Positions 1 to 5,937 of a DNA stretch of 6,228 nt are shown here, in pieces (the stretch's first letter is position 1; every line of letters begins with the position of its first letter). The position numbers and the translations under genes were made by a program. The stretch is from Alphaproteobacteria bacterium (GTDB taxonomy: Bacteria; Pseudomonadota; Alphaproteobacteria; UBA9219): positions 1 through 6,228 of the forward strand of contig JAQUUS010000101.1 in NCBI GenBank assembly GCA_028693775.1, in the 5' to 3' direction. The notes beneath the pieces were generated by a model, which was not told the origin of the DNA, did not search any database, and worked only from the letters and a program-made list of their open reading frames with translations.

Positions 1-141
1 GCCATGCTTAGCGGCGGCGTCAGCTTGCAGGACCTCGTTCAGAACCTCAATGCTTTGGGCGTCGGGCCTCGCGATATGATTCAGATCCTTCAATCCATCA
101 AGGCTGCCGGAGCGCTTCAGGCCGAACTGGAGGTCATGTGA
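1..141 (+). CDS. flgI: Flagellar P-ring protein FlgI, C-terminal end (partial)
   Basis: This is the last 46 codons of a gene that starts before the window; it is in frame from base 1 and ends at TGA 139-141. FlgI is a secreted periplasmic protein that forms the P-ring, the bushing around the flagellar rod in the peptidoglycan layer. The visible tail carries the family's conserved ending: a DLVQNLNALGV block, then PRDMIQILQSIKAAGAL and the final AELEVM. The match to the FlgI C-terminus is close throughout, so the family call is firm even though the signal peptide and most of the protein lie outside the window. The stop overlaps the GTG start of the next gene, which fits co-translation within a flagellar operon. 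Confidence 0.93.
   Translation, partial: AMLSGGVSLQDLVQNLNALGVGPRDMIQILQSIKAAGALQAELEVM
129..133 (+). promoter_or_regulatory. Ribosome binding site of flgJ
   Basis: A GGAGG lies inside the last codons of flgI, four bases before the GTG at 138. It supports choosing the GTG start over the downstream ATG at residue 12 and suggests translational coupling to flgI. Confidence 0.6.
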
Positions 142-554
142 TCGACGCCATTCCTTCTGTCGCTTCGGATATGTCGGCCCTGAACCTTTTTCCGGTTCTT
201 TCGGGCAAGGTTTCCAATGCCGCCGGGATCGATGCCGCTGCGCAGGATTTCGAGGCCATGTTCGCGACACAGCTTTTGAAGCCCATGTTCGATACCGTGC
301 CCGTCAATTCCATGTTCGGCGGCGGAAACGGCGAAGAGGTCATGCGCTCCTTTCTGCTTCAGGAGTACGGCAAGCTTATTGCCAAGACCGGCGCTTTGGG
401 GATCGCTCCGCAGGTCAAGGCCGAGATGATCCGCGCTCAGGAACAGGCGCGCGGACGCTCCGCTTCGGGCGACGCTTCTTCGAAGACCGGCGAGAACAAG
501 TCCCGGCCTTCCTCTTCTTCTTCGAAAGGATCGGCTTATGTCGCCTCCAAATAA
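138..554 (+). CDS. flgJ: Rod-binding protein FlgJ (N-terminal domain only; CheL-type)
   Basis: Predicted 138-residue rod-binding protein, the FlgJ N-terminal domain that caps the growing rod in the periplasm. The core is at about residues 33-100: a DFEAMFATQLLKPMF segment, a Gly-rich turn (GGGNGEE, 61-67) and then VMRSFLLQEYGKLIAKTGALGIA, which is the usual signature. The tail (about 103-138) is Ser/Lys-rich and probably disordered, with a run of serines at 125-129. The peptidoglycan-hydrolase domain of enterobacterial FlgJ is absent, as is common in alphaproteobacteria, where the short form is often called CheL. The GTG start overlaps the flgI stop by four bases (GTGA), and a GGAGG at 129-133 sits four bases upstream. 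An internal ATG at residue 12 is a weaker alternative start. The 3' end overlaps the next gene by 17 bases. Confidence 0.88.
   Translation: MIDAIPSVASDMSALNLFPVLSGKVSNAAGIDAAAQDFEAMFATQLLKPMFDTVPVNSMFGGGNGEEVMRSFLLQEYGKLIAKTGALGIAPQVKAEMIRAQEQARGRSASGDASSKTGENKSRPSSSSSKGSAYVASK
524..530 (+). promoter_or_regulatory. Ribosome binding site of the FlgN-like gene
   Basis: GAAAGGA inside the serine-rich 3' end of flgJ, seven bases upstream of ATG 538. It decides the start in favour of the overlapping ATG. Confidence 0.6.
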
Positions 555-1017
555 AAAAACCGCGCGCACGCTTCTTAACGCTCCGAAACTCGTTGTCGCT
601 ACCATCGCCTTGATGGAAGAGCTGACGCAGGTTCTGGTTTCGGAAGGCGAGCTTGTGACCCAGCGCAGGATGGACGAACACGCCGCCCTGCTTAAACGCA
701 AGCAACGCCTTGCCATGGATTATCGCGCCAACATCAAGTCCATCGCCGCCCAGCCCGAGCTTTTGAAGACTCTGCCCGACGACGCAAAGGCTGCGATCAA
801 GGACATTGCGCGGCGGCTCGCTTTTGCCGTCGATTCCAACGCCCGCATGCTGCGCGGCGCAGTCGACGCCACCCGCCAGCTCGTTCAGAACGTTATGGCC
901 ATGGTTCGCAGCGAGGCGCTGCCAAGGCAAACCTACAAAAACCATACGAAGGCTCATTTGCAACTGGGCACCTACAGTCCCAAGTGCAAGGCCGTCGCTT
1001 TTAGCAAGACGATTTAG
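538..1017 (+). CDS. FlgN-like flagellar protein (FlbY-type), probable export chaperone
   Basis: A 159-residue, mostly helical, soluble protein with no signal peptide. From about residue 15 to 125 it is one long helical stretch rich in Leu, Ala, Lys and Arg. It includes LMEELTQVLVSEGELVTQRR, then a heptad-like region (LLKRKQRLAMDYRANI), and a second helix with NARMLRGAVDATRQLVQNVM. This layout and length fit the FlgN family, cytoplasmic chaperones that hold the hook-filament junction proteins FlgK and FlgL for the flagellar type III export gate. The short tail (LGTYSPKCKAVAFSKTI) resembles the Tyr-Gly-plus-basic ending I associate with FlbY-like proteins next to flgJ in alphaproteobacteria. 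The sequence is weakly conserved, so the call rests partly on position. The start at 538 overlaps flgJ by 17 bases and has a GAAAGGA at 524-530 seven bases upstream. It stops 14 bases before fliK. Confidence 0.68.
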   Translation: MSPPNKKTARTLLNAPKLVVATIALMEELTQVLVSEGELVTQRRMDEHAALLKRKQRLAMDYRANIKSIAAQPELLKTLPDDAKAAIKDIARRLAFAVDSNARMLRGAVDATRQLVQNVMAMVRSEALPRQTYKNHTKAHLQLGTYSPKCKAVAFSKTI

Positions 1018-1020
1018 GAG
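1016..1020 (+). promoter_or_regulatory. Ribosome binding site of fliK
   Basis: AGGAG overlaps the TAG stop (1015-1017) of the preceding gene and lies 11 bases before ATG 1032. The spacing is slightly long, but it is the only purine-rich site before that ATG. Confidence 0.5.
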
Positions 1021-1031
1021 TTTCTTTTTCG

Positions 1032-2987
1032 ATGACGCGGACATCTTCCCTTTCAGAGACGCTTAAAAATACGCTCACGCTGGGCTCCTTGCTTTCGCAG
1101 GCAAGCGGCGCTTCGAGCGGATCTTTATTGGAGGGGTTGTTTTCTTCGCTCGTTTCGGAAACCAACACGCTTCAGGATGCTTTGTCGTCTTCGCCGCAGG
1201 CGCAGACGCAGACTCGGGTTTCGTCCTCGTTTTCTTCGGATGCTTCGGCGCAGGACACTCCGGAACAAAATCAGCTCTTTCAATCCGTGCGCGATCTTTC
1301 GGATACGCTGCATCGCGTTTTGACGACCCTACGCAGAAACGAGCAGACGCAGAACAGGGCCGGAACGGACAAAACCGAAACGGCGGAAACAAAGACAGAA
1401 ACCGCAGAGACGCAGAGCCTTGTTATACAGGCTTCAAGCGAAAGCACGGACGAGACTGAGGAAACGACTTCGGGCGAAGAGACGGCTCAGACAGCCGAAA
1501 CTCAGGAACAGGACGATACGGAAGACGAAATTTCGGATACCGCTTTGCAACTTCTCGCGCTGCTGCAATTTGTCGTGCGCGTCGCCCGGCAGGAGCGGAC
1601 TGGGGGTCAGGAAATCGGGCCGGTGCGCGAAAGCGAACCGGGCAAGGGCCTTCCGGCCATCCAGGCAGCCGATCCGCTGATGGCTTTGCAGGATATCGCT
1701 TCCGCCGACGGAGAAACGGTCGCGGAAATAACCGAAACCGGCGAGGAAAACGGCCGTGCGTTCGAAGGTCTTACCGCTCTTCTGCAAAACGCTACCGATG
1801 TCGCCGGGGATATTCTGGACAACTTGCGGAACGAGGCGGCCGCTTTATCGGAAACGAAAACCGGAAACGACGGGACGGAAGAGCTTGCGGGGCTTATCGA
1901 TCAACTCAAGGCCGCTTGCGAGGATATTCGCGAGACCCTTGGAGAAATTGACCGGAAACCTCCCGCATGGGCGGAAAAACTTTCCGGGCCGGACGAAGAA
2001 ACTGCCGGGCGCGAGGGTGAGACGGCGGACATTGCGGAGACGCTTTCGGCGGGCGCGGTAATTTCGGAAACGTCGGACGACGAAGCGGCGGCTCTTTTGC
2101 TTGCGCCGCTGTCGCATAAAAAAGCCCCCCGGCAGGAACGGCTGGCGGATGCTCCGGAAGCATCGGAAGCTCCGGCAACCGTTGCCCCGGCGGAAGACAC
2201 AACAGCAGACGTTGCGGCACAGACGGCGGCGAAAACAGCCGCTTCGGCGCTCGCGCAAACGGATGGCGGCATTGCAAGCAGAGGACGCGGGGAACCGGCA
2301 CAAGCTGCCGCTCCGGTCCTGCCCGATACGGCGTCGGCAACGGCGGCCGTTGCCACGCAAGGAAACGCCGGGTTGCAGGCCGGAACGGGCGGAATGTCGG
2401 ACAACGGGTCCGCGTTTTCGTTTGCGAACGGCTCCTCTTCTTTCTCAATGGAGGCAATCGCGGGCGCGGCGACCAAGACGCAGGCGACCGGCACTTACGG
2501 TTTTGCGAGCACGCTTTCGGCTCTTCGCGCCGCCAAGGGCGGGACGTCAGGACTGCCGAGCGTCGTCGATCAGGTTATTTTGCAGATGAACCGCAACGTC
2601 AAAAACGGCCAGAGCAATATGTCGTTGCAGTTACACCCAACCGACTTGGGGAAGATTACCGTCAAACTCGAATTCGGCAAGGACGACAAGGTTCAGGGTA
2701 CCGTCGTCGCCGAAAACCCCAAGACGTTAGAGATGCTTCAGAAGGACTCCAGAAGCCTCGAGCGCGCACTGCAGGATGCAGGACTGCGCGCCGAACCCGG
2801 CAGTTTGCAGTTCAGCCTCGGCGAACAGCATAACGGCCAGAATGCCAACAACGCTTCGGGCGGCGAGGCAAACCGGGCCTCGAGTGGCACAGATTCTGCA
2901 AGCGATTCAGGTATCGACGGGACGGAGATCGTCGCCGCCGCCGAAACTTATTACATCACGCCGACCGGCGTAAACATTCAGGTCTGA
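1032..2987 (+). CDS. fliK: Flagellar hook-length control protein FliK
   Basis: A 651-residue protein, much longer than the roughly 400 residues of enterobacterial FliK. FliK is exported during hook assembly, measures hook length with its extended N-terminal part, and then makes its C-terminal domain switch the export gate (FlhB) from rod/hook to filament substrates. The C-terminal switch domain is clear at about residues 510-597: VVDQVILQMN, then MSLQLHPTDLGKITVKLEF, TVVAENPKTLEMLQKD, and the SLERALQDAGL helix with LQFSLGEQ. A Gly/Asn/Ser-rich tail of about 54 residues follows. Residues 1-500 are low-complexity: Ser/Thr/Gln-rich first, then strongly acidic (about 110-170, with TETAETKTETAET), then Ala/Glu/Thr-rich with two hydrophobic helical pieces (172-186 and 245-265). 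No signal peptide is seen, as expected for a type III export substrate. The reading frame is intact. The C-terminal call is strong; the N-terminal part is recognised only by its composition. Confidence 0.9.
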   Translation: MTRTSSLSETLKNTLTLGSLLSQASGASSGSLLEGLFSSLVSETNTLQDALSSSPQAQTQTRVSSSFSSDASAQDTPEQNQLFQSVRDLSDTLHRVLTTLRRNEQTQNRAGTDKTETAETKTETAETQSLVIQASSESTDETEETTSGEETAQTAETQEQDDTEDEISDTALQLLALLQFVVRVARQERTGGQEIGPVRESEPGKGLPAIQAADPLMALQDIASADGETVAEITETGEENGRAFEGLTALLQNATDVAGDILDNLRNEAAALSETKTGNDGTEELAGLIDQLKAACEDIRETLGEIDRKPPAWAEKLSGPDEETAGREGETADIAETLSAGAVISETSDDEAAALLLAPLSHKKAPRQERLADAPEASEAPATVAPAEDTTADVAAQTAAKTAASALAQTDGGIASRGRGEPAQAAAPVLPDTASATAAVATQGNAGLQAGTGGMSDNGSAFSFANGSSSFSMEAIAGAATKTQATGTYGFASTLSALRAAKGGTSGLPSVVDQVILQMNRNVKNGQSNMSLQLHPTDLGKITVKLEFGKDDKVQGTVVAENPKTLEMLQKDSRSLERALQDAGLRAEPGSLQFSLGEQHNGQNANNASGGEANRASSGTDSASDSGIDGTEIVAAAETYYITPTGVNIQV

Positions 2988-2995
2988 CAAGGCCG

Positions 2996-3003
2996 AAAAG
3001 GAG
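2996..3003 (+). promoter_or_regulatory. Ribosome binding site of flgD
   Basis: AAAAGGAG six bases before ATG 3010, the strongest Shine-Dalgarno sequence in the window. It fits the high demand for a hook scaffold protein. Confidence 0.75.
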
Positions 3004-3009
3004 ATCGTC

Positions 3010-3750
3010 ATGTCCGTTAGCGCCATTAGCAGCCTTAGCTCTCTCAGTTCCTCGGCAGCCAGCGCGACGGCCGCCTCCTCGGCTGCTCAGTCCTCGGCTT
3101 TGAATCTGAACTTTTCGACCTATCTCAAAATTCTCACAACGCAGCTTCAGAATCAGGATCCCACCAACGCCACGGACCCCAATCAGTTCACTCAGGAACT
3201 GATCCAGATGCAGCAGGTTCAGGCTCAGATCACGAACAACGAGGCTATCGACTCCCTCATAAACGCCATCGGCGCAAACAACCTTGCTTCGGGCGTCAGC
3301 TATATCGGCAACTATGTGCGCGCCGCCACGGAAGACGGCGACTTCTCCTTGCAGGGCAGCTCTGCGGAAATCGGCTACACGCTCGCCAAGGATGTCTCAA
3401 ATGCCACCATCACCATCAAGGATTCCGACGGCGACACCGTTGCAACGCTCACAGGCGGCACGTCCATGGGCGACAATTACGTTTCGTGGGACGGCACCAC
3501 CGAAGACGGCGAGATCGCCGAGGACGGCGCTTATACCTTTACGGTCACAGCCAAGGACAGCAGCGGCAGCGATGTAACCGTCAGCAACAAAAGCGCCCTC
3601 TTCAAGGTCACCGCCGTTCAATCCAACAGCGACGGCACCCTTACTCTCGAAGCCGGGGCCTTGAGCCTGCTCTCCACGGATGTGACCGGCGTTTACTCTG
3701 CCGCGTCCCTGCCAACCGCCGTTTTGGGCACTCGGGTGACCGAAAGCTAA
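3010..3750 (+). CDS. flgD: Flagellar hook assembly protein FlgD (hook cap)
   Basis: A 246-residue hook-capping protein, close to the usual FlgD length. FlgD is exported by the flagellar type III system, sits at the tip of the growing hook, adds FlgE subunits and is later replaced by FlgK. A Ser/Ala-rich leader (1-30) precedes the signature NFSTYLKILTTQLQNQDPTN (34-53), followed by QFTQELIQMQQVQAQI (59-74). This corresponds to the FlgD N-terminal domain, although QMQQVQAQI differs from the more usual QFS-VEQ wording. Residues 97-246 are beta-rich: an SYIGNYV strand opens the tudor-like part, and an Ig-like insert carries SDGDTVATL, YVSWDGTTEDGE and GAYTFTVTA (about 130-182). The C-terminal strands end in TAVLGTRVTES. 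It follows fliK after 22 bases and is the last flagellar gene here. Confidence 0.92.
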   Translation: MSVSAISSLSSLSSSAASATAASSAAQSSALNLNFSTYLKILTTQLQNQDPTNATDPNQFTQELIQMQQVQAQITNNEAIDSLINAIGANNLASGVSYIGNYVRAATEDGDFSLQGSSAEIGYTLAKDVSNATITIKDSDGDTVATLTGGTSMGDNYVSWDGTTEDGEIAEDGAYTFTVTAKDSSGSDVTVSNKSALFKVTAVQSNSDGTLTLEAGALSLLSTDVTGVYSAASLPTAVLGTRVTES

Positions 3751-3768
3751 TAAACTCTCTCGTTTATT
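3749..3768. repeat. Inverted repeat at the flgD stop (possible weak terminator)
   Basis: AATAAAC (3749-3755) and GTTTATT (3762-3768) are a perfect 7-base inverted repeat with a six-base loop. The left arm begins inside the flgD TAA stop. The stem is almost all A/T and no clean T-run follows, so it is not a convincing intrinsic terminator; it may instead protect the 3' end of the flagellar transcript or simply be chance. Confidence 0.3.
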
Positions 3769-3801
3769 GAAATTCCACGCTCTTCGGAGGCTTGTCGTCT
3801 A

Positions 3802-3830
3802 TTGTTTTCGCGCCCCGCACCCCTTATATA
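3802..3830 (+). promoter_or_regulatory. Candidate promoter of dnaJ, RpoH-like -10
   Basis: A TTGTTT at 3802-3807 and a CCCCTTATATA at 3820-3830 lie 35-63 bases before the dnaJ start. Read as a housekeeping promoter they give TTGTTT, a 17-base gap and TATATA. Read as a heat-shock promoter, CCCCTTAT is close to the sigma-32 -10 consensus CCCCATNT, with a TTG-containing -35 at an acceptable distance. The prediction is by eye. Heat-shock control would suit a DnaJ gene, but the -35 is poor for that class. Confidence 0.35.
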
Positions 3831-3854
3831 AACACAATAAACAGGGGCTTGGGG
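3813..3854. repeat. Imperfect inverted repeat around the dnaJ -10 region
   Basis: CCCCGCACCCCT (3813-3824) and AGGGGCTTGGGG (3843-3854) pair at nine of twelve positions, with three central mismatches and an AT-rich 18-base spacer. The left arm runs into the candidate -10 element and the right arm lies just before the start codon. It could be an operator, a leader hairpin that holds the translation start, or a chance pairing of two G/C-rich runs. If transcription starts downstream of the -10, only the right arm would be in the mRNA, which argues against an RNA hairpin from that promoter. Confidence 0.3.
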
Positions 3855-3864
3855 TTTGACCTAA

Positions 3865-4995
3865 ATGGCTAAGAAAGATTATTACGAACTGTTGGGCGTC
3901 GGGCGCAATGCGTCCCCGGAAGAGCTGAAAAAGGCTTATCGCAAACTGGCCATGCAGCATCATCCGGACAGAAATCAGGGCAATCCGGACGCCGAGCGGG
4001 CATTCAAGGAAATCAACGAGGCCTATGACGTTCTGCGCGACGACCAGCGCAGGGCCGCTTATGACCGCTTCGGTCACGCCGCTTTCGAAAACGGCGGCAT
4101 GGGAGGCATGGGCGGTTTCGATTTCGGCGCGGGGTTCTCCGATATTTTCGACGAAATGTTCGGCGAAATTCTGGGCGGCAGCCGCAGGCAAAAGGCCAAC
4201 GCTTCGCAACGCGGCGCGGATCTGCGCTACGATATGGATATCTCCCTCGAAGAGGCTTTTTCGGGGTCCACGAAGAAAATCACCATTCCGAACGCCGTTA
4301 CCTGCGACGCGTGCAAGGGCTCCGGCGCGGCTCCGGGAACGTCTCCCATCGAATGTCCCACATGCAAAGGGCATGGACGCGTTCGCGCCCAGCAGGGCTT
4401 CTTTACGGTCGAACACACCTGCCCGGCCTGTCAGGGCAATGGACGCATCATTAAATCGCCTTGCCCCAAATGTTCCGGGCAAGGGCGCGTGCACGAACAG
4501 CGCACGCTGGCTGTGGAAATTCCTCCCGGAGTCGAGGACGGCATGCGCATTCGCCTCTCCGGCGAAGGCACTGCGGGCATTCGCGGCGGGCATCCGGGCG
4601 ATCTCTATGTCATTTTGAGCGTCGAGCAACACAAGGTTTTCCAGCGCGACGGCGCAAACCTTTATTGCCGCGCGCCCATTCCCATGACCACCGCCGCTTT
4701 GGGCGGCTCGATTCAGGTTCCCACTATCGACGGCGAACTGGCGGACGTCAGGATCGATCCCGGCACGCAATCGGGCCAGCGCGCCTGCATCAAGCGCAAG
4801 GGCATGTCGGTTTTGCGCAGCAGCTCGCGCGGCGATTTGTATATCGAATTCGCCGTGGAGGTTCCGGTGCGCCTGACCAAGCGCCAGAAAGAGCTTCTGG
4901 CCGAATTCGCCGCTGAGGCCGAGCAAAACCAGTCTCACCCGGAAAGCGAAGGCTTTATGTCCCGCGTCAAGGAAGCTTTGGGCGGAAAAAGATGA
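3865..4995 (+). CDS. dnaJ: Molecular chaperone DnaJ (Hsp40, type I)
   Basis: A 376-residue canonical DnaJ, the same length as the E. coli protein. DnaJ is a cytoplasmic co-chaperone that binds unfolded proteins, hands them to DnaK and stimulates the DnaK ATPase. The J-domain (1-70) has the required HPD at 33-35. A short Gly/Phe region follows (about 74-105, GGMGGMGGFDFG). Four CxxC zinc motifs come next at C147/C150, C164/C167, C186/C189 and C200/C203, each followed by the GxG pattern. The two C-terminal beta domains (about 210-345) contain GDLYVILSVEQHKVF and ALGGSIQVPTIDG. All key residues are present; one oddity is K-R-K-G at 310-313, where family members usually have R-G-K-G. The start is fixed by a TAA directly upstream in frame. 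The Shine-Dalgarno is poor (only GGGG at 3851-3854). There is no dnaK beside it, and the stop overlaps the next gene. Confidence 0.95.
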   Translation: MAKKDYYELLGVGRNASPEELKKAYRKLAMQHHPDRNQGNPDAERAFKEINEAYDVLRDDQRRAAYDRFGHAAFENGGMGGMGGFDFGAGFSDIFDEMFGEILGGSRRQKANASQRGADLRYDMDISLEEAFSGSTKKITIPNAVTCDACKGSGAAPGTSPIECPTCKGHGRVRAQQGFFTVEHTCPACQGNGRIIKSPCPKCSGQGRVHEQRTLAVEIPPGVEDGMRIRLSGEGTAGIRGGHPGDLYVILSVEQHKVFQRDGANLYCRAPIPMTTAALGGSIQVPTIDGELADVRIDPGTQSGQRACIKRKGMSVLRSSSRGDLYIEFAVEVPVRLTKRQKELLAEFAAEAEQNQSHPESEGFMSRVKEALGGKR

Positions 4996-5882
4996 CCCCT
5001 GGCCGCGCCATGCTGATCGCCGTCGCGGCTTATTCTTCGCAGGTTCTTTATGACGTTTATGTGAAGCTCGGCCGCGAGGCCGGGCTTTCTTCCTTGGCGA
5101 TCATGGCGGCTATCGGGTTGATCGGCCTCGCGGCCATTTTGGGAACCGCCCTGTTTAAACGCAATCTCCCTTCTTTGCTTCCCCGCAGCCTTTGGGGGCC
5201 CGTTGCTATCGGGCTTTGTTCTGTCGGCGTCAGGTATGGCGGCATCACTTGCCTGAAGTATCTGCCCCTCTCCGTTTTTTATCCCATCTTCTTTTCGACC
5301 CCTTTGATCGTTGCCGCTCTCTCCGCTTTGCTGCGGCTCGAGGTTTTGTCGAAAACGAAAATCGCCTGCCTCGCGGCAGGTTTTGCGGGCGTTTTGTTCG
5401 TTTTGCTTCCGAACGTTTCGGGCGGCGGCGAGTGGATCGGGTATGGCGCGGCTATTGTCAGCATTTCTCTTTTGGCCGTTTATACCATTCTTTTGCGCAA
5501 GGTTTCCCAGACCGAATCCGTTCAGTGCATTCAGCTTTTCAACTTTTTGTTTCTTTTCGCCGTGGGCCTCGGCGGTTCGGCGCTTCAGGCAGCGCCCTTG
5601 CCCGCTCCGTATGTTTTGACCTTTTTGATCCCCGCAGGGCTCTTCTTTCTGGGCGGCAATGTGCTTTTCAATATCGCCCTCAAATATACCGCCGCGACCA
5701 ATGTCGCCCAGTGCCATTATTCGCAGATCGTTTTCGGCGGGCTTATCGGGTATTGGGTGTGGGGCGACAGGCCGACCTGGAACCTCGCCGTGGGCGCGGC
5801 TCTCATTATCGTTGCCGGGCTTGTTGTTGCGCGGGAAGCCAGCAAGAACGAAGCCATTGCCAAAACCGCCAACACCCTTTAG
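4992..5882 (+). CDS. EamA/DMT-superfamily transporter, complete
   Basis: A 296-residue inner-membrane protein with about ten hydrophobic helices in two halves, the standard layout of EamA (drug/metabolite transporter) proteins. Approximate helices: 6-24, 32-55, 68-87, 92-114, 123-140, 148-168, 178-197, 206-228, 237-257 and 262-281. The first half ends with SVFYPIFFSTPLIVAALSAL, a basic/polar turn and CLAAGFAGVLFVLLP. The second half ends with SQIVFGGLIGYWVWGDRPTW and AALIIVAGLVV. Both match the typical end of an EamA repeat (helix, acidic turn, Gly-rich helix). The substrate cannot be read from the sequence; family members export or import amino acids, metabolites, S-adenosylmethionine or drugs. 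The ATG overlaps the dnaJ TGA (ATGA, 4992-4995) and has only a weak GGA upstream, suggesting coupled translation. An ATG at residue 7 (5010) is an alternative start. Confidence 0.85.
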   Translation: MTPGRAMLIAVAAYSSQVLYDVYVKLGREAGLSSLAIMAAIGLIGLAAILGTALFKRNLPSLLPRSLWGPVAIGLCSVGVRYGGITCLKYLPLSVFYPIFFSTPLIVAALSALLRLEVLSKTKIACLAAGFAGVLFVLLPNVSGGGEWIGYGAAIVSISLLAVYTILLRKVSQTESVQCIQLFNFLFLFAVGLGGSALQAAPLPAPYVLTFLIPAGLFFLGGNVLFNIALKYTAATNVAQCHYSQIVFGGLIGYWVWGDRPTWNLAVGAALIIVAGLVVAREASKNEAIAKTANTL

Positions 5883-5899
5883 CGTCGTCCGCTATCGTT

Positions 5900-5924
5900 G
5901 CATCGATGCTTTTTTCTGAAAAGC
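5900..5924. repeat. Palindrome and hairpin between the two transporter genes
   Basis: The 55-base gap holds a perfect 10-base palindrome GCATCGATGC (5900-5909) running into a six-T stretch. An overlapping hairpin follows, with arms GCTTTT (5908-5913) and AAAAGC (5919-5924) and a five-base loop. The structures are short and share bases, so only one could form at a time. They might weaken read-through into the second transporter gene, but neither is a strong terminator. Confidence 0.3.
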
Positions 5925-5930
5925 GAAGGG
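5925..5930 (+). promoter_or_regulatory. Ribosome binding site of the second transporter gene
   Basis: GAAGGG lies seven bases before ATG 5938, directly after the hairpin arm. It supports this ATG as the start. Confidence 0.5.
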
Positions 5931-5937
5931 TTTGGGT

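Noticed and set aside
415..1044. 209-codon - strand open frame across flgJ and the FlgN-like gene
   Set aside because: No ribosome binding site or recognisable domain; basic low-complexity ends come from the serine-rich part of flgJ read in reverse.
1372..1415. Possible tandem DNA repeat in fliK (TET-AET units)
   Set aside because: The units repeat in protein but use different codons, so there is no true nucleotide repeat array.
1845..2494. Several overlapping - strand open frames of 171-197 codons inside fliK
   Set aside because: Three frames are open at once over the same low-complexity DNA, giving Arg-, Pro- or Ala-rich products. This is expected from biased composition and not from genes.
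3767..3772. TTGAAA as a -35 box just after flgD
   Set aside because: No acceptable -10 element lies 15-19 bases downstream; the next TATA-like stretch is far too distant.
3799..4938. 379-codon open frame on the - strand, as long as dnaJ itself
   Set aside because: It lies entirely opposite dnaJ and the flgD-dnaJ gap, its product is Ala/Arg-rich without family features, and DnaJ on the + strand is unmistakable. It is a codon-bias shadow of a GC-rich gene.
4935..5717. 260-codon - strand open frame opposite the first transporter
   Set aside because: Highly polar product typical of the complement of a hydrophobic membrane-protein gene; no motif or start signal.
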